A DNA stretch of 64,000 bases from an uncultured Coriobacteriaceae bacterium (GCA_902793195.1 CADBCS010000013.1:1-64000), one strand, 5' to 3'. Counted from the first letter of the stretch, positions 8,751 to 17,771 are shown. Notes: a model not told the origin generated them from the sequence alone. Numbers and translations: made by a program.

Positions 8751-8784
8751 AACGGGGAGTGTATGGGTGGCACTCCTCCCCGTT
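8751..8784 (-). terminator. Hairpin after the membrane protein gene
   Basis: On the minus strand AACGGGGAG and CTCCCCGTT form a 9-bp stem, eight bases after the stop codon. No U-run follows. The rest of the stretch up to the glgA promoter shows no gene. Confidence 0.5.
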
Positions 8785-8791
8785 GGGCGGC

Positions 8792-10225
8792 TTAATAGTT
8801 GGATGTAATGAGGTATCCATCGACAAAATATGCGCGTTCGCAATCCGTAATGTCGATGCCAGGGATGGTGGCTCCGGACGTGTCGATACGTACCTCGGCA
8901 TCCTCGCCTGGCTGTAGATCCATCATCAAGAGCTTTTTAGCGTCAAGCGTCAGTCCATTGGGTGTTTTAACCAGCATGGTCACCTCACCTATGTAAGCCT
9001 CCTGTCTCCCAATGTTCGAGATGCGAATGTCGGACTTTTCGTTGTCGACCTCGAGCTCTTTGACGCGGACGCCCCCTTCCAAATTGGCGAAGTGCTCATA
9101 TTCCTTTGTCGACTCGATGGTATAGCTCACGCTTGAAGGGGCGATGTCGGAATAACACCGTATGCCTGCGAAGCAGCCAGTCTCTCCTGGCGCGATGGCG
9201 TGTAGGTGGTCCGTGGCGTCTGCTATCTTGCTGCCGGAGCTCACCTTGAAGGAAGCGCTAAGATCCATGCTCAGCGCGACGTTGGAGTTGTTCTTGACCA
9301 GGATCACGAGACCGGTGTTCTCGGCATCCCAGTCGTCAACAGTTTCGGTGATCTTGCCTTCGGCATTAACGGACGTCTCCACAACGCGTGCGCCCTTGGA
9401 CAAGACGGTAGGAGCACTCGTTTTGCGCGGTTGAGAGAACGGTGTCGTGGGACTGGAATTCGTCACGATTGCGACGATGATGGCGACGACGGCAATGACA
9501 ATGAAAAGTCTCACCCACTTTCCCTTGCCTTTGGACTTGCTGTCGCCCGCGTTGGGGGCCGGGGTGCTGGGAGTCTGGGACCGAGGGGCCTGGTAATGGA
9601 GCGAAGGAGCCTGGGCCGTGGGTGCTGGGGTATTGGGCACGGGTCTTCCTGCCGTCTGGGGCGCGCTCGTTGCCGACTTGGCGACAGGTGACTGGGTGGT
9701 TTGCGGCTCGACGGAGGGGGAGTGGTGCGCGGTCTGCGCGCTTGGCGCAGGATCGTTCTTGGGCGACGACGCGGCGGCCGGCCCCGCGGAAGGGGCTTGA
9801 TCTACCGGCGCATTATCGTCCTTGGGCGATTCGCCCAGAACGGGCGCCGGGGCCGGACCGTCAAGGCGGTTGGTCTGGGCAAGATACTGGCTGATGCCTC
9901 TCAAGAACTCATTTGAGAACGACTCTGCTGCGTTACTGGCAATCATACGCTGATCCGTGAGGATCCGGCATGTGCTCTTAGCGGCCTGTTGCAGGCTTGC
10001 GTTATTTACGGGGTCACTGGACAAGGCGCGATTGAAGCGCTCGAACAGATCCTCGTCACAGTTTCGTACAAGTATCTGCATCTCCGCGGTCGTACATGAA
10101 GGATCGTATATGTCGCACATCACGGAGATAAACCTCTTGGGTTCGTGCAGGATTTCCGTACCATATTCCATGAGGACAAGCGATACGGCTTCCGAAAGGG
10201 AATTGGCAGGTTTGGTGCCCAACAT
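8792..10225 (-). CDS. Single-pass membrane protein with Pro/Ala-rich linker, unknown function
   Basis: Not recognised. The 477 residues show a helical cytoplasmic domain at 1-115 (starting MLGTKPANSLSEAVSLVL, with EYGTEILHEPKRFISVMCD), a long Pro/Ala/Ser/Gln-rich linker (about 120-230), a basic stretch then one membrane helix near 240-258 (VRLFIVIAVVAIIVAIV), and an outside beta-rich domain of about 210 residues with phrases such as NTGLVILVKNNSNVALSMDLSASF that resemble Ig-like or FxLYD-type domains. A TTGGAG ribosome site supports the start. The topology suggests that a cytoplasmic sensing or binding domain is coupled to a surface domain; this is inference. Confidence 0.75.
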   Translation of the reverse strand: MLGTKPANSLSEAVSLVLMEYGTEILHEPKRFISVMCDIYDPSCTTAEMQILVRNCDEDLFERFNRALSSDPVNNASLQQAAKSTCRILTDQRMIASNAAESFSNEFLRGISQYLAQTNRLDGPAPAPVLGESPKDDNAPVDQAPSAGPAAASSPKNDPAPSAQTAHHSPSVEPQTTQSPVAKSATSAPQTAGRPVPNTPAPTAQAPSLHYQAPRSQTPSTPAPNAGDSKSKGKGKWVRLFIVIAVVAIIVAIVTNSSPTTPFSQPRKTSAPTVLSKGARVVETSVNAEGKITETVDDWDAENTGLVILVKNNSNVALSMDLSASFKVSSGSKIADATDHLHAIAPGETGCFAGIRCYSDIAPSSVSYTIESTKEYEHFANLEGGVRVKELEVDNEKSDIRISNIGRQEAYIGEVTMLVKTPNGLTLDAKKLLMMDLQPGEDAEVRIDTSGATIPGIDITDCERAYFVDGYLITSNY

Positions 10226-10493
10226 GAGTGCTCCAATCGGCGGATGTCAATGGATAAGGATTCTATCAGATGTCGTAACCATGCGCGTAGGTCTCTGAAT
10301 CTAGACGACGCACATGTATGTTATCGTTGCGAGGGGGGACAGGGGTCCATCCACATTCAGGCGGGGTTGAGACGAGCATCATCAATGCGAGGACTTGTGC
10401 GGAAAAGACCCCGAAAGCCTGTTTAGGTCTTGGCTGGAATACTTTTAGTTGATGTATAGTGTCGAGGGCTACATCGAGTGGAAGGGAGGTGCC

Positions 10494-11261
10494 ATGCGGC
10501 AAAAGCGCAACATGCGTGAGCTCGTTGTCCCCGTCGTCACGCTCGCCCTGTTGTTGCTCGTGTGGGAGCTGGCGGTACGTCTGGGTGCGGTGCCTGCGTA
10601 CCTATTGCCTGGGCCCAGCGATGTGGTGCGTGCGTTCATTGCGGATGCGCCGCTTTTGGCCACGCATGCGGGCACGACGCTTCTGGAGGCTGGTCTTGGG
10701 CTTCTCATCGGCGTGATGGTGGGCTTCGTTTTTGCCGTGCTCATGGACCGTTTCGAGACGCTCTACCAGGCGTTTGGCCCCATCATCACCGTGAGTCAGA
10801 CCATCCCTACGGTCGCACTCGCGCCGTTGCTCGTGCTGTGGTTTGGCTATGGGCTTGCTCCGAAGGTGCTGCTCATAGTGCTCACCACGTTCTTTCCCGT
10901 TACGGTTTCGTTGGTGAGTGGCTTTCGCTCGGTGGACCCCGACGTGATCGACCTCATGCGCACGATGAACGCCTCCAACCTCCAGATCTTTGTCTACGCA
11001 AAGCTTCCGCTTGCGATGGAACAGTTCTTCAGCGGACTGCGCATAAGCGCGACATACGCCATCGTAGGCGCGGTCATCGCGGAATGGCTTGGCGGCTTCT
11101 CGGGGTTGGGGGTGTACATGACGCGCGTGCGCAAGTCGTTTAGCTACGACAGCATGTTTGCCGTCATCACCCTCATCTCCCTGCTCTCACTGGCGCTGAT
11201 GAAGGGGATAGATCTCCTGGCCCGTGCCTGCATGCCGTGGCAGCGGGATGGCCGCGAGTGA
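10494..11261 (+). CDS. ABC transporter permease, ThiX/SsuC-like
   Basis: Integral membrane subunit (255 residues, about six helices) of a nitrate/sulfonate/pyrimidine-type importer. It has the BPD_transp_1 coupling region: EWLGGFSGLGVYMTRVRKSFSYD matches the EAA loop that contacts the ATPase. ALAPLLVLWFGYGLAPKVLL is typical of the ThiX/SsuC/TauC group. The reading frame extends upstream, but GGGAGG five bases before MRQKRNM fixes the start. No binding protein or ATPase gene adjoins it. A thiamine-precursor binding protein and ATPase without permease are found at 60.5-62.3 kb, so this may be their missing partner. No THI box is visible in front of it. Confidence 0.85.
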   Translation: MRQKRNMRELVVPVVTLALLLLVWELAVRLGAVPAYLLPGPSDVVRAFIADAPLLATHAGTTLLEAGLGLLIGVMVGFVFAVLMDRFETLYQAFGPIITVSQTIPTVALAPLLVLWFGYGLAPKVLLIVLTTFFPVTVSLVSGFRSVDPDVIDLMRTMNASNLQIFVYAKLPLAMEQFFSGLRISATYAIVGAVIAEWLGGFSGLGVYMTRVRKSFSYDSMFAVITLISLLSLALMKGIDLLARACMPWQRDGRE

Positions 11262-11271
11262 TGGCGACTCG

Positions 11272-11817
11272 CTAACAGAACCACTTGTCTGCGATGGTGG
11301 GCTCGCTGTATCCCCAATCCTCCTCGACACCTCGTGCGGTGCGAATGAAGCCGCTCTTCTCCAGTACGCGCGCCGAGGCCACGTTTTCCACCATGGTGCT
11401 CGCCGTGATGAGCTCGATGTTGGTTTGGTCGTACAGATACTCAACCATGAGACGCACCGTCTCGGTGGCGATGCCTTGTCCCCACCATCGTTCCAGGAAA
11501 CGATAGCCAACGCTGATCTTGTCGAGCTCCTCGCGCAGGCCATAGAACTCCGCGAGGCCGCAGATGGCCCCCGCGCCCCTATGACGCACGCCAAGGATCA
11601 AGGACTCCTTTTGTGCGAAGAGGTCACCATACATAAGGCGTATGGCCTCCTCCATGCTGTCGTATTGCTTCTCGAACAGGAAGGTTGGCAGATAGCGATA
11701 CACGTTCTTATTGTCCACCAACTCCCTCAGCGCCGGCGCATCACCTTCCGTGATGCGCTCGAGCACGATGCGATTCCCACGAATGCGAGGCACCTCGTCG
11801 AACAGCCTAACCACCAT
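11272..11817 (-). CDS. GNAT acetyltransferase, RimJ/RimL-like
   Basis: Cytoplasmic N-acetyltransferase of 181 residues. The fold is shown by RGNRIVLERITEGDAPAL at the start, the acetyl-CoA loop in SVGYRFLERWWGQGIATETV, and VENVASARVLEKSGFIRTARG near the end, all typical of the family acting on ribosomal protein N-termini or small molecules. The substrate is unknown. The start MVVRLFDE has GGGGG close upstream; the longer open frame adds 23 residues without family similarity. It converges on the ABC permease gene with ten bases between stops. Confidence 0.8.
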   Translation of the reverse strand: MVVRLFDEVPRIRGNRIVLERITEGDAPALRELVDNKNVYRYLPTFLFEKQYDSMEEAIRLMYGDLFAQKESLILGVRHRGAGAICGLAEFYGLREELDKISVGYRFLERWWGQGIATETVRLMVEYLYDQTNIELITASTMVENVASARVLEKSGFIRTARGVEEDWGYSEPTIADKWFC

Positions 11818-11997
11818 ACCGCCCCCTAATCCATAAGGTGAAGTCGCCACGCGCCCAATCGCACGGGAAAGCGCTCGGAATGCCATCGTGCCAACACCGG
11901 TGTCGAAGGTACATTATGATGGGTATTCGTTCTCAGTCAATTGCGGGAAGTGCCCAATTGTTCTGCGGGCTGCGATGGGGTGATGGGGAGGTTCAGC

Positions 11998-12639
11998 ATG
12001 GCACAGCCGTCTTTGGTGATGCGCGATGAGGGGCTTACGCTTGTGGGCGACGGTCTCGAGGTCCGGGGTGACTTTTTGCGCATGCTGCCCAGAGTCAGGC
12101 GTGACCGTCTGGCCAGGGAGCTCCTTGTGCGCGCCGCTCGCATTAAGGGAGTGCCAAGGCCCGTGGCGGTTGATGGGACAGCGGGCCTTGGCGAGGACTC
12201 GCTGCTTTTGGCCGCTGCAGGTTTTTCCGTCCTGATGTTCGAGAAGGATCCCACGATCTGCGCGCTGCTGAGCGACGCCCTGGCTCGTGCGGCGCGCCAA
12301 CCCGAACTCGCGGACATCGTCTGCCGCATGAGGCTGCTGGAAGAAGACAGCGTCGAGGGGATGCGCAAACTGGGCATAAGGCCCGACGTGGTGTTTTTGG
12401 ACCCCATGTTTCCCGCACGTCGGAAGAGTGCGGCGGTAAAGAAGAAGCTTCGGCTCATCCAGTCGCTTGAGCGCCCGTGTGAGGACGAGGCAGGGCTCAT
12501 GGCGGCGGCGCGGGAGATTGGCCCTCGTAAGATCGTGGTCAAACGCCCGCTCAAGGGACCATATCTGGCAGGGGTAAAGCCCAGCCACTCCCTTGCGGGA
12601 AAGGCCGTGCGCTACGACGTGATTGTTATTCCCCGCTAG
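11998..12639 (+). CDS. rsmJ: 16S rRNA guanine-1516 N2-methyltransferase, RsmJ-like
   Basis: SAM-dependent methyltransferase of 213 residues that would modify the small ribosomal subunit. Motif I is VDGTAGLGEDSLLLAAAGF. The catalytic/target-base motif LDPMFPARRKSAAVKKKLR is characteristic of RsmJ, as is KIVVKRPLKGPYL near the C-terminus. GGGAGG lies six bases before MAQPSLVM. The gene shares no operon with its neighbours and converges with the B3/B4-domain gene. Confidence 0.85.
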   Translation: MAQPSLVMRDEGLTLVGDGLEVRGDFLRMLPRVRRDRLARELLVRAARIKGVPRPVAVDGTAGLGEDSLLLAAAGFSVLMFEKDPTICALLSDALARAARQPELADIVCRMRLLEEDSVEGMRKLGIRPDVVFLDPMFPARRKSAAVKKKLRLIQSLERPCEDEAGLMAAAREIGPRKIVVKRPLKGPYLAGVKPSHSLAGKAVRYDVIVIPR

Positions 12640-12695
12640 CGATGACGCCGCAGTTTGCCACAGGGGGATACGCCCTTGCGTTGCGAAGCGGCGGC

Positions 12696-13394
12696 TTATG
12701 CTTGGGGGCAGTCGGCCCAGACGAGATGCGTGCTCGCCGTTGCACAAAAGACGTCCCTAAGACGTGCGGCAAGCTCGTCGCATGCGGCGCGCACCTGGTC
12801 CTCGTTCGCGTCGGTAAAGCCGTCTATGGGCACGACCACCTCGCGCGTGCGGGGCGTGACCTTGCCGTTCTCGCTCTGCCGCCAGGTCCAACGACGTGTT
12901 TGGACGAGGTCCCCCACGGCGTAGACGAGCTCGCCCGGTGCGAGCGTGGGATCGGCCGCTGTCTTTCCAAGCTCCACGAAGCGGTCTCCCTTGCGCGAGA
13001 ACCGCAGCTCGAGCGTCTCGCATGCGAGGTCGACGGCATGCACGCCAAGAGGCAGCCCGTAATCGATGGAAATGGCGTTACCGAGGTCCACCAGGGGGTT
13101 AACGCGCCATACGCCCTTCCCCTTGGCGATGCGGCGCAGAAGCGCGATGTTTGATGAGGGGTATCGGCTGGGGCTCATGCCGAGTGCGGAGAATGCCGTG
13201 CGGTAAGGCTGCACGCGGGGATCCTCGCTTGCGTTGATGCCAGACAAGCGCGCCTCCGCAGTGCGCACGGCATCGTCGAGCAGCACATCAACCTCGGGCC
13301 GCGCGCGAGCGTTGTCGATGTCCGACGCGACCACCAGACCCACGCAGAGCGTGGGGAGCTTGTCGAGAACTGACTGGTCAATGCAAAAGATCAT
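12696..13394 (-). CDS. B3/B4 (tRNA-editing-like) domain protein
   Basis: A 232-residue stand-alone version of the B3/B4 module that hydrolyses mischarged tRNA in phenylalanyl-tRNA synthetase beta. Family features seen are YRTAFSALGMSPSRYPSSN, LVDLGNAISIDYGLPLGVHAVD and GELVYAVGD. Free-standing members are common in Gram-positive bacteria; editing of a tRNA is presumed but the substrate is unknown. AGGAGG five bases before the ATG supports the start. Confidence 0.8.
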   Translation of the reverse strand: MIFCIDQSVLDKLPTLCVGLVVASDIDNARARPEVDVLLDDAVRTAEARLSGINASEDPRVQPYRTAFSALGMSPSRYPSSNIALLRRIAKGKGVWRVNPLVDLGNAISIDYGLPLGVHAVDLACETLELRFSRKGDRFVELGKTAADPTLAPGELVYAVGDLVQTRRWTWRQSENGKVTPRTREVVVPIDGFTDANEDQVRAACDELAARLRDVFCATASTHLVWADCPQA

Positions 13395-13482
13395 ATGAAC
13401 CTCCTTTGTGAGGGATTTAATTTATATACCACGCATGCGACAAGTCGACGCTCCATCTTACGCAAGAAGCTGAAGTTCGGCC

Positions 13483-13656
13483 ATGGCACGCTCCCACAAC
13501 GCTACGCCAGCAGGCGTGGCAGTTGGCTTTTTTGGCGATGCCAACCATCCAGAGGACATGTACGACACGTTGGCATTCGACTATGCCGGGGCGCTGGCCC
13601 AATGGGAGTATAATCGCGTGAGTCGGAGTGCGTCTTGGTCGGTCCAAGGTGCATAG
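13483..13656 (+). CDS. Possible small protein or gene remnant, 57 residues
   Basis: An open frame MARSHNATPAGVAVGFFGDA ending SWSVQGA whose composition looks protein-like (for example DANHPEDMYDTLAFDYAGAL). It has only a weak ribosome site and an in-frame stop three codons before its ATG. The promoter of the lipoprotein gene seems to lie inside it. It is either a small protein or the end of a deleted gene. No family is recognised. Confidence 0.3.
   Translation: MARSHNATPAGVAVGFFGDANHPEDMYDTLAFDYAGALAQWEYNRVSRSASWSVQGA
13609..13614 (+). promoter_or_regulatory. Putative -10 element of the lipoprotein gene
   Basis: TATAAT 57 bases before the start codon. No good -35 hexamer is seen at 16-18 bases, so this is tentative. 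Confidence 0.4.
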
Positions 13657-13670
13657 CAAAGGGAGGATAT

Positions 13671-14321
13671 ATGCAGTACAGCAAATTCGTAGCACCTATC
13701 TTGGCTGGCGCGCTTTCGCTCACGCTTGGTCTTGTTGGTTGTGGTGGCAACAACGCTGCCAGCACCAGCATGAGCACGACCGAGGAGACGAGCTCGGCAC
13801 CTGCGGAAACGGACACGACTACGACCACTGACACGACTGCGACGAGCGCTGACGTGGAAGAGGACAAGGTCGTGTACTGGCAGGGCGAGACCGACGAGGG
13901 CGACACTATTCTTTACAGCGAGGATGACGCTGACAAGACCACAACCATCCTTGTGTTTGGCGAGCATGACGAATCGGGCGAGATCCTTGGGTACAGCGGA
14001 CAGGCAAAGACCGAGGGCGACGAGGTGACCATTTCCGATACCGAGAGTGGCACGGAATTTACGTTTACCCTCACCGACAAGACGGCCGAGAGCATGACCG
14101 TGGACTTGGGCGAGCACGGCAAGGGCACACTCAATGCGGTCACCCAAAAGGAGTTTGAGAAGGAAGTTGACGAAATGGTCAACGCGGCGAAGGAGATCGG
14201 CGAGGCGCTGGAATCTCTCGACGAGCAGGACATCGAGGATCTTGTCAACCTGCTGGACGCTGTGGCCCAGGAGGTTGACAGTGCGGAGAGCGCAGACAGC
14301 GCTAACAGCACGACTAAGTAG
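13671..14321 (+). CDS. Lipoprotein of unknown function
   Basis: Secreted, lipid-anchored protein of 216 residues. The signal peptide MQYSKFVAPILAGALSLTLG ends in the lipobox LVGC (lipidated Cys). It is followed by a Thr/Ser/Glu-rich tether (about 24-65), an acidic beta-rich domain (VVYWQGETDEGDTILYSED to MTVDLGEHGKG) and a helical, very acidic C-terminus ending SADSANSTTK. AAAGGGAGG precedes the ATG; the longer frame upstream would break the signal peptide. It is a single gene followed by a strong terminator. Confidence 0.8.
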   Translation: MQYSKFVAPILAGALSLTLGLVGCGGNNAASTSMSTTEETSSAPAETDTTTTTDTTATSADVEEDKVVYWQGETDEGDTILYSEDDADKTTTILVFGEHDESGEILGYSGQAKTEGDEVTISDTESGTEFTFTLTDKTAESMTVDLGEHGKGTLNAVTQKEFEKEVDEMVNAAKEIGEALESLDEQDIEDLVNLLDAVAQEVDSAESADSANSTTK

Positions 14322-14343
14322 GTTGCATAGTCTTTGCGCATTC

Positions 14344-14390
14344 AGGGGGCACGGCTGGGGCCATCACACTCAGCTGCGCCCCCTTTTTTT
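14344..14390 (+). terminator. Terminator of the lipoprotein gene
   Basis: AGGGGGC with inner GGCTG pairs with CAGCT and GCGCCCCCT, and is followed by seven T residues, 22 bases after the stop codon. Confidence 0.85.
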
Positions 14391-14492
14391 GCTACCCCGA
14401 ATGAGTTCTAATCGTATTTGGACGAGGTGCATCGGAGTCCTTCGCTCAACAAAGCTCGAGGCTACCGTATCTGGAGCGCTCGACATACGTAC

Positions 14493-16973
14493 TCACTCCC
14501 GCCGCAGCCATCGCTCCGGATAGCAGACCTCCACGGCGTTGCAGACCAGACCCGCCAGGTCGTCGTTCGCCCCGAAGAGGGATGCGTATCCCTCGAGGCC
14601 CCTGGCCTTCTCGCGCAGCATGCCCCGTCTGTCGAGGACGAACATGTGACACTTGCGCTTTCCGTTCTTGGCATCTTGGATCATGTTCGCGCCGGACGAG
14701 TTGCCGTCGAGGGCGACGAGGACCGAGGGCCTGCGCTTGAAGACCTCGTAGGCCACGCTCTTGTAGATGCCCATGGGGCTGGGCTCGATGGAGACGCGTA
14801 TGCGAACCCCGGCACGCACAAGTGCCTCGGCCTCCCTCGATCCGATGCGGGCCGGCACGAAGGCAAACAGATCGAACCTTCCCCGGTTCCGCTCCGCCAG
14901 ATACCGCTCGTAGCCAGAGAGGCTGTGTCCTATGACCAAAAACATCTTGCTTGGGTCCCCCTTGTCGAGGACATCATCGAGCAGAGCACAGACGTCCCGG
15001 CGTCGCCTGGTCACATGGCGGTCGTTGTTGAAGGACCCACCCACGAGGATCACCGGCACGCGGTCGCAGGGAAGCTCCTCGACTCTGTCCGCAAAGACCG
15101 CGGAGCTGTCCTTGGTGTCTGGGAGGTCGAGCAACACCTCCTCGGGCAGTCGCTGCGCCGACATCCGTGCGGTATAGAAGGCCTCGACGTCCTGCTCGCC
15201 CACCTCCTGCGCGAAGGCGCGCATCTTCTGGTCGAGGGCGGCAAGGCCCCCGCGCCGGACCGCGTCCTCCGCGCAATGCATGGCGACGAGCTCGGCGTCC
15301 GAGAGGTTGAGGGTCTTCTGCAGTGCAAGCTGTTCGTCTATCGAGTCCGTACCGTATATGGCGCCGCCGTCCGTGCCCTGCACGCAGGGCACTCCCGCCG
15401 CCAGGTACTGGCGCAGGGGATGGCGCTCCAGTTGGCTCAGGTTGTTCAACCTGACGTTGGAGGTTATCTGGAACTCCAACACGGCGCCGCTGTCCCTTAG
15501 GTCCTCCAGCAGCTGGAGTCCCTTGTTGGACGTGAGGTTTCTGGTATAGAGTCCGTGGCCGATTCGGACGAGGGGCATGGGCTGACCGGGCGCGAGCCCC
15601 TCTCGCACGCACTTGATCGCGTTGGCCACGTTGTCCCGCAACCCGTCGTTCTCGCCGGCATGGATGCGGATCGTAAAGGTGGGGTGGTCTGCCGCAATCC
15701 GGTCGAGCTCCGCCAGCAGTGGCGCGAGGTCTCGTATGTCGTTGATCTCCTCCCCAACGATGTCGCTGCCCGCCACGTACGGGTCTCCCGCCACCGCTCG
15801 AATGGCTATCAGGTTCTTGCGCATAAAGTCGCCAGAGGCGATTTTGTCACGTACGATCGTGAGTGGCGTTCGCCGGACCGCCGCCAAGAAGCGCAGCGTG
15901 ACTCCGGTCTCCTGCCTGATGGTCGGCATCACGGCATGGACCTCGGCCAGCATGCGCGGCGCATCCTCGGGCTTTGCCAGCGTGGTGTCCGAGATCTCCG
16001 CATAGTCGACGCCGCATGCGGCGTAGCCCCGCGCGATCCATAGCAACTTGTCCTGGAAGACGCTGTTTTTGGAGAAGACCGGGTGACTGCTATCGGCCTC
16101 CATCGCGGTTAGGGCATGGACTATCTCCCGGTCGGGGATGCGCTTTATGCCGTCGGCTTGGATCGGGTCGTCGGCGGGCACGCCCTTGCAAAAGACGTAG
16201 CGGTACAGATAGACCTTCTCGAGATTGGTAAAGACGGCTTGCCCGTCCTTCATGATTGCCAGGGACGCTCGGATCCTGGGTATGTTCCATGCGGCGTTCT
16301 CCAGGTTCTCGAGCACGAGGGAGGCGAAGTTCAAAAACGTCCCATCATTTATCCTACGTTCCAGGTACTTGCCCCTGAGCGGTGAGCCGCGAAGCTCCGT
16401 TGCCGTCTGGGTTCGTCGCGTGGCGAGGATCCGCTCCTGCTCGGGCGACAACCTAAGCCCCAGCTTGCGGATGTAGTAGAGCGGGTAGCGGATCTGGTGG
16501 TGGATGCCCAGGGCAATGAGGACGTCTGGGTCGAGGTTGGCGTTCATGTGGGTGTGCAGGTCTGTGTTGAACTTGCACTCGCGCAGGATGTAGGTCTTTA
16601 CGACGGTCTTGCGAAAGTCCTGCCGGTAGTCCTTGGTCTGGCTCATCAGGGTCTTTGCGATGGCGGGTATGGATGCCTTCCGCTCGATTCTGCCGTCCGG
16701 GTAGATGTTAGCCACCTTCGTGTCGAGCAGTCGGAAGACGTAGACCACGTGGTTGTTGCCATCGATGTAGCAGGGCAGCGTGCCCCTAATCACCCTAAGG
16801 CCACCCTCGTCGGTCCCAAGCTCCAGGTCACACAGGGAGGCCAGGTTGGCAATGAGGTTGCCTGTCCCGTGGTTTGGCGTCCTAAGCACGTAGTGCAGCT
16901 CGTCTCCATCGCGAAGGAGGTCGACGACGAGGTCCTTCTCTTTGTCTAGGTAGAAATGCCCGAATTCCGCCAT
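14493..16973 (-). CDS. Large adenosine-deaminase-like enzyme with a C-terminal Rossmann (SLOG-like) domain
   Basis: Cytoplasmic 826-residue protein. An N-terminal beta-rich domain (1-130) begins MAEFGHFYLDKEKDLVVDLL. The central metal-dependent deaminase domain (about 145-580) has DLHTHMNANL (metal-binding HxH), IRIHAGEND (H-x-GE, metal and acid residues) and QGTDGGAIYGTD in the place of the usual TDDP. A C-terminal domain (about 640-826) starts VPVILVGGSFNNDRHVTRRR and continues with LVIGHSLSGYERYLAERN and VLVALDGNSSGANMI, resembling Rossmann-type SLOG/LOG nucleotide-binding folds. Ordinary adenosine deaminases are about 340 residues. Whether the substrate is a nucleoside, a nucleotide or RNA is unknown. 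The start is set by GGAAGG before MAEFG. It is a single gene, with no ATPase partner of the RADAR type nearby. Confidence 0.75.
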   Translation of the reverse strand: MAEFGHFYLDKEKDLVVDLLRDGDELHYVLRTPNHGTGNLIANLASLCDLELGTDEGGLRVIRGTLPCYIDGNNHVVYVFRLLDTKVANIYPDGRIERKASIPAIAKTLMSQTKDYRQDFRKTVVKTYILRECKFNTDLHTHMNANLDPDVLIALGIHHQIRYPLYYIRKLGLRLSPEQERILATRRTQTATELRGSPLRGKYLERRINDGTFLNFASLVLENLENAAWNIPRIRASLAIMKDGQAVFTNLEKVYLYRYVFCKGVPADDPIQADGIKRIPDREIVHALTAMEADSSHPVFSKNSVFQDKLLWIARGYAACGVDYAEISDTTLAKPEDAPRMLAEVHAVMPTIRQETGVTLRFLAAVRRTPLTIVRDKIASGDFMRKNLIAIRAVAGDPYVAGSDIVGEEINDIRDLAPLLAELDRIAADHPTFTIRIHAGENDGLRDNVANAIKCVREGLAPGQPMPLVRIGHGLYTRNLTSNKGLQLLEDLRDSGAVLEFQITSNVRLNNLSQLERHPLRQYLAAGVPCVQGTDGGAIYGTDSIDEQLALQKTLNLSDAELVAMHCAEDAVRRGGLAALDQKMRAFAQEVGEQDVEAFYTARMSAQRLPEEVLLDLPDTKDSSAVFADRVEELPCDRVPVILVGGSFNNDRHVTRRRRDVCALLDDVLDKGDPSKMFLVIGHSLSGYERYLAERNRGRFDLFAFVPARIGSREAEALVRAGVRIRVSIEPSPMGIYKSVAYEVFKRRPSVLVALDGNSSGANMIQDAKNGKRKCHMFVLDRRGMLREKARGLEGYASLFGANDDLAGLVCNAVEVCYPERWLRRE

Positions 16974-17078
16974 GTGCCCGCCTTCCAATGCCCAGCAGTA
17001 AGGGCATGATAGCAAACACGGGCACCTGCGATTTTTATAATGCCGGGACGATCGACCCGATGTTGCTTCGCTCCTCGT

Positions 17079-17615
17079 TTAGGGATTGCGGGTCCGTAGG
17101 TACCGCAGGAGGGGCTTTGCGATGACGTCTGCCATATATAGCTTATACGCCCAGCGCGAGGTCTGCTCGGGCACGCTGCAGTGATAGCAATCGACCCCGC
17201 CGTCCGTGGCGAGCGCGAAGTAGACCTCACCGGGAACGCTGTCGGCATTGTTCGGGTCCACATTGCCAAAGCTCCCCGTGACCCCCACCCCAATGTCTGC
17301 GGAGTACGTGGCGCGGCAGGTCTCGGCCATGGCGACGGCTGTCTGGGCAGAATACACGCCGTACGTCTCTATCACCTGCGCCGGCACGCCCTGCAACACC
17401 TTTGCCTCGTTGCTGTAGGTGACGAACGCCCCCTTGAAGATGGCGGACGAACCCTCGGCGTCTGTAATAAGCGAGGCGATGAGTCCCGACGTGCAGCTCT
17501 CCATCGTCGTTATGCATGTGTCATGCTCGATAAGCAGATGCGTAAGCTGCCCGTACTGCTCGCGAACGCGCGATTCGTCGACTTCGCCCTCAACACCATA
17601 GACCTCGATCGCCAT
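17079..17615 (-). CDS. pncC: Nicotinamide-nucleotide amidohydrolase, CinA C-terminal family
   Basis: Stand-alone CinA C-terminal domain (178 residues), expected to deamidate NMN in the pyridine-nucleotide salvage cycle. Family motifs seen are TTMESCTSGLIASLITDAEGSS with the catalytic Ser, VTYSNEAKVLQGVP, and GVTGSFGNVDPNN. The ATG encoding MAIEVYG is preferred because GGGAG is nine bases upstream; a GTG three codons earlier is possible. A very stable hairpin lies about 95 bases upstream. Confidence 0.85.
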   Translation of the reverse strand: MAIEVYGVEGEVDESRVREQYGQLTHLLIEHDTCITTMESCTSGLIASLITDAEGSSAIFKGAFVTYSNEAKVLQGVPAQVIETYGVYSAQTAVAMAETCRATYSADIGVGVTGSFGNVDPNNADSVPGEVYFALATDGGVDCYHCSVPEQTSRWAYKLYMADVIAKPLLRYLRTRNP

Positions 17616-17711
17616 GTGCGGCACTCCCTTCCTGGTCCCATACCCGTCGCCTATTCTACGACCGTCTCCCCATCATGCGAGAAAAGGGATTTGTCCCGTT
17701 TTCCTCACGAC

Positions 17712-17771
17712 GTCGGGGATGCCCTCCCTTGCGCCATCGTGAGCGTTGACGCAAGGGAGGGCATCCCCGAC
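17712..17771. repeat. 22-bp perfect inverted repeat
   Basis: Two perfect 22-base arms (first GTCGGGGATGCCC..., 17712-17733; second 17750-17771) around a 16-base loop. It lies 35 bases after the end of the STAS-kinase gene and before pncC. No U-run follows on either strand. It can act as a termination or mRNA-stabilising structure. Confidence 0.85.

Noticed and set aside
10330-10440. Possible THI box before the orphan ABC permease (GGGGTTGAGACGAGC)
   Set aside because: Only a weak match to the CTGAGA piece; the CCTGATCTGG-AATGCCAGCG part is missing.
13395-13613. 72-residue plus-strand frame before the lipoprotein gene
   Set aside because: Arg/Cys-rich translation without a ribosome site; the frame at 13483 looks more protein-like.
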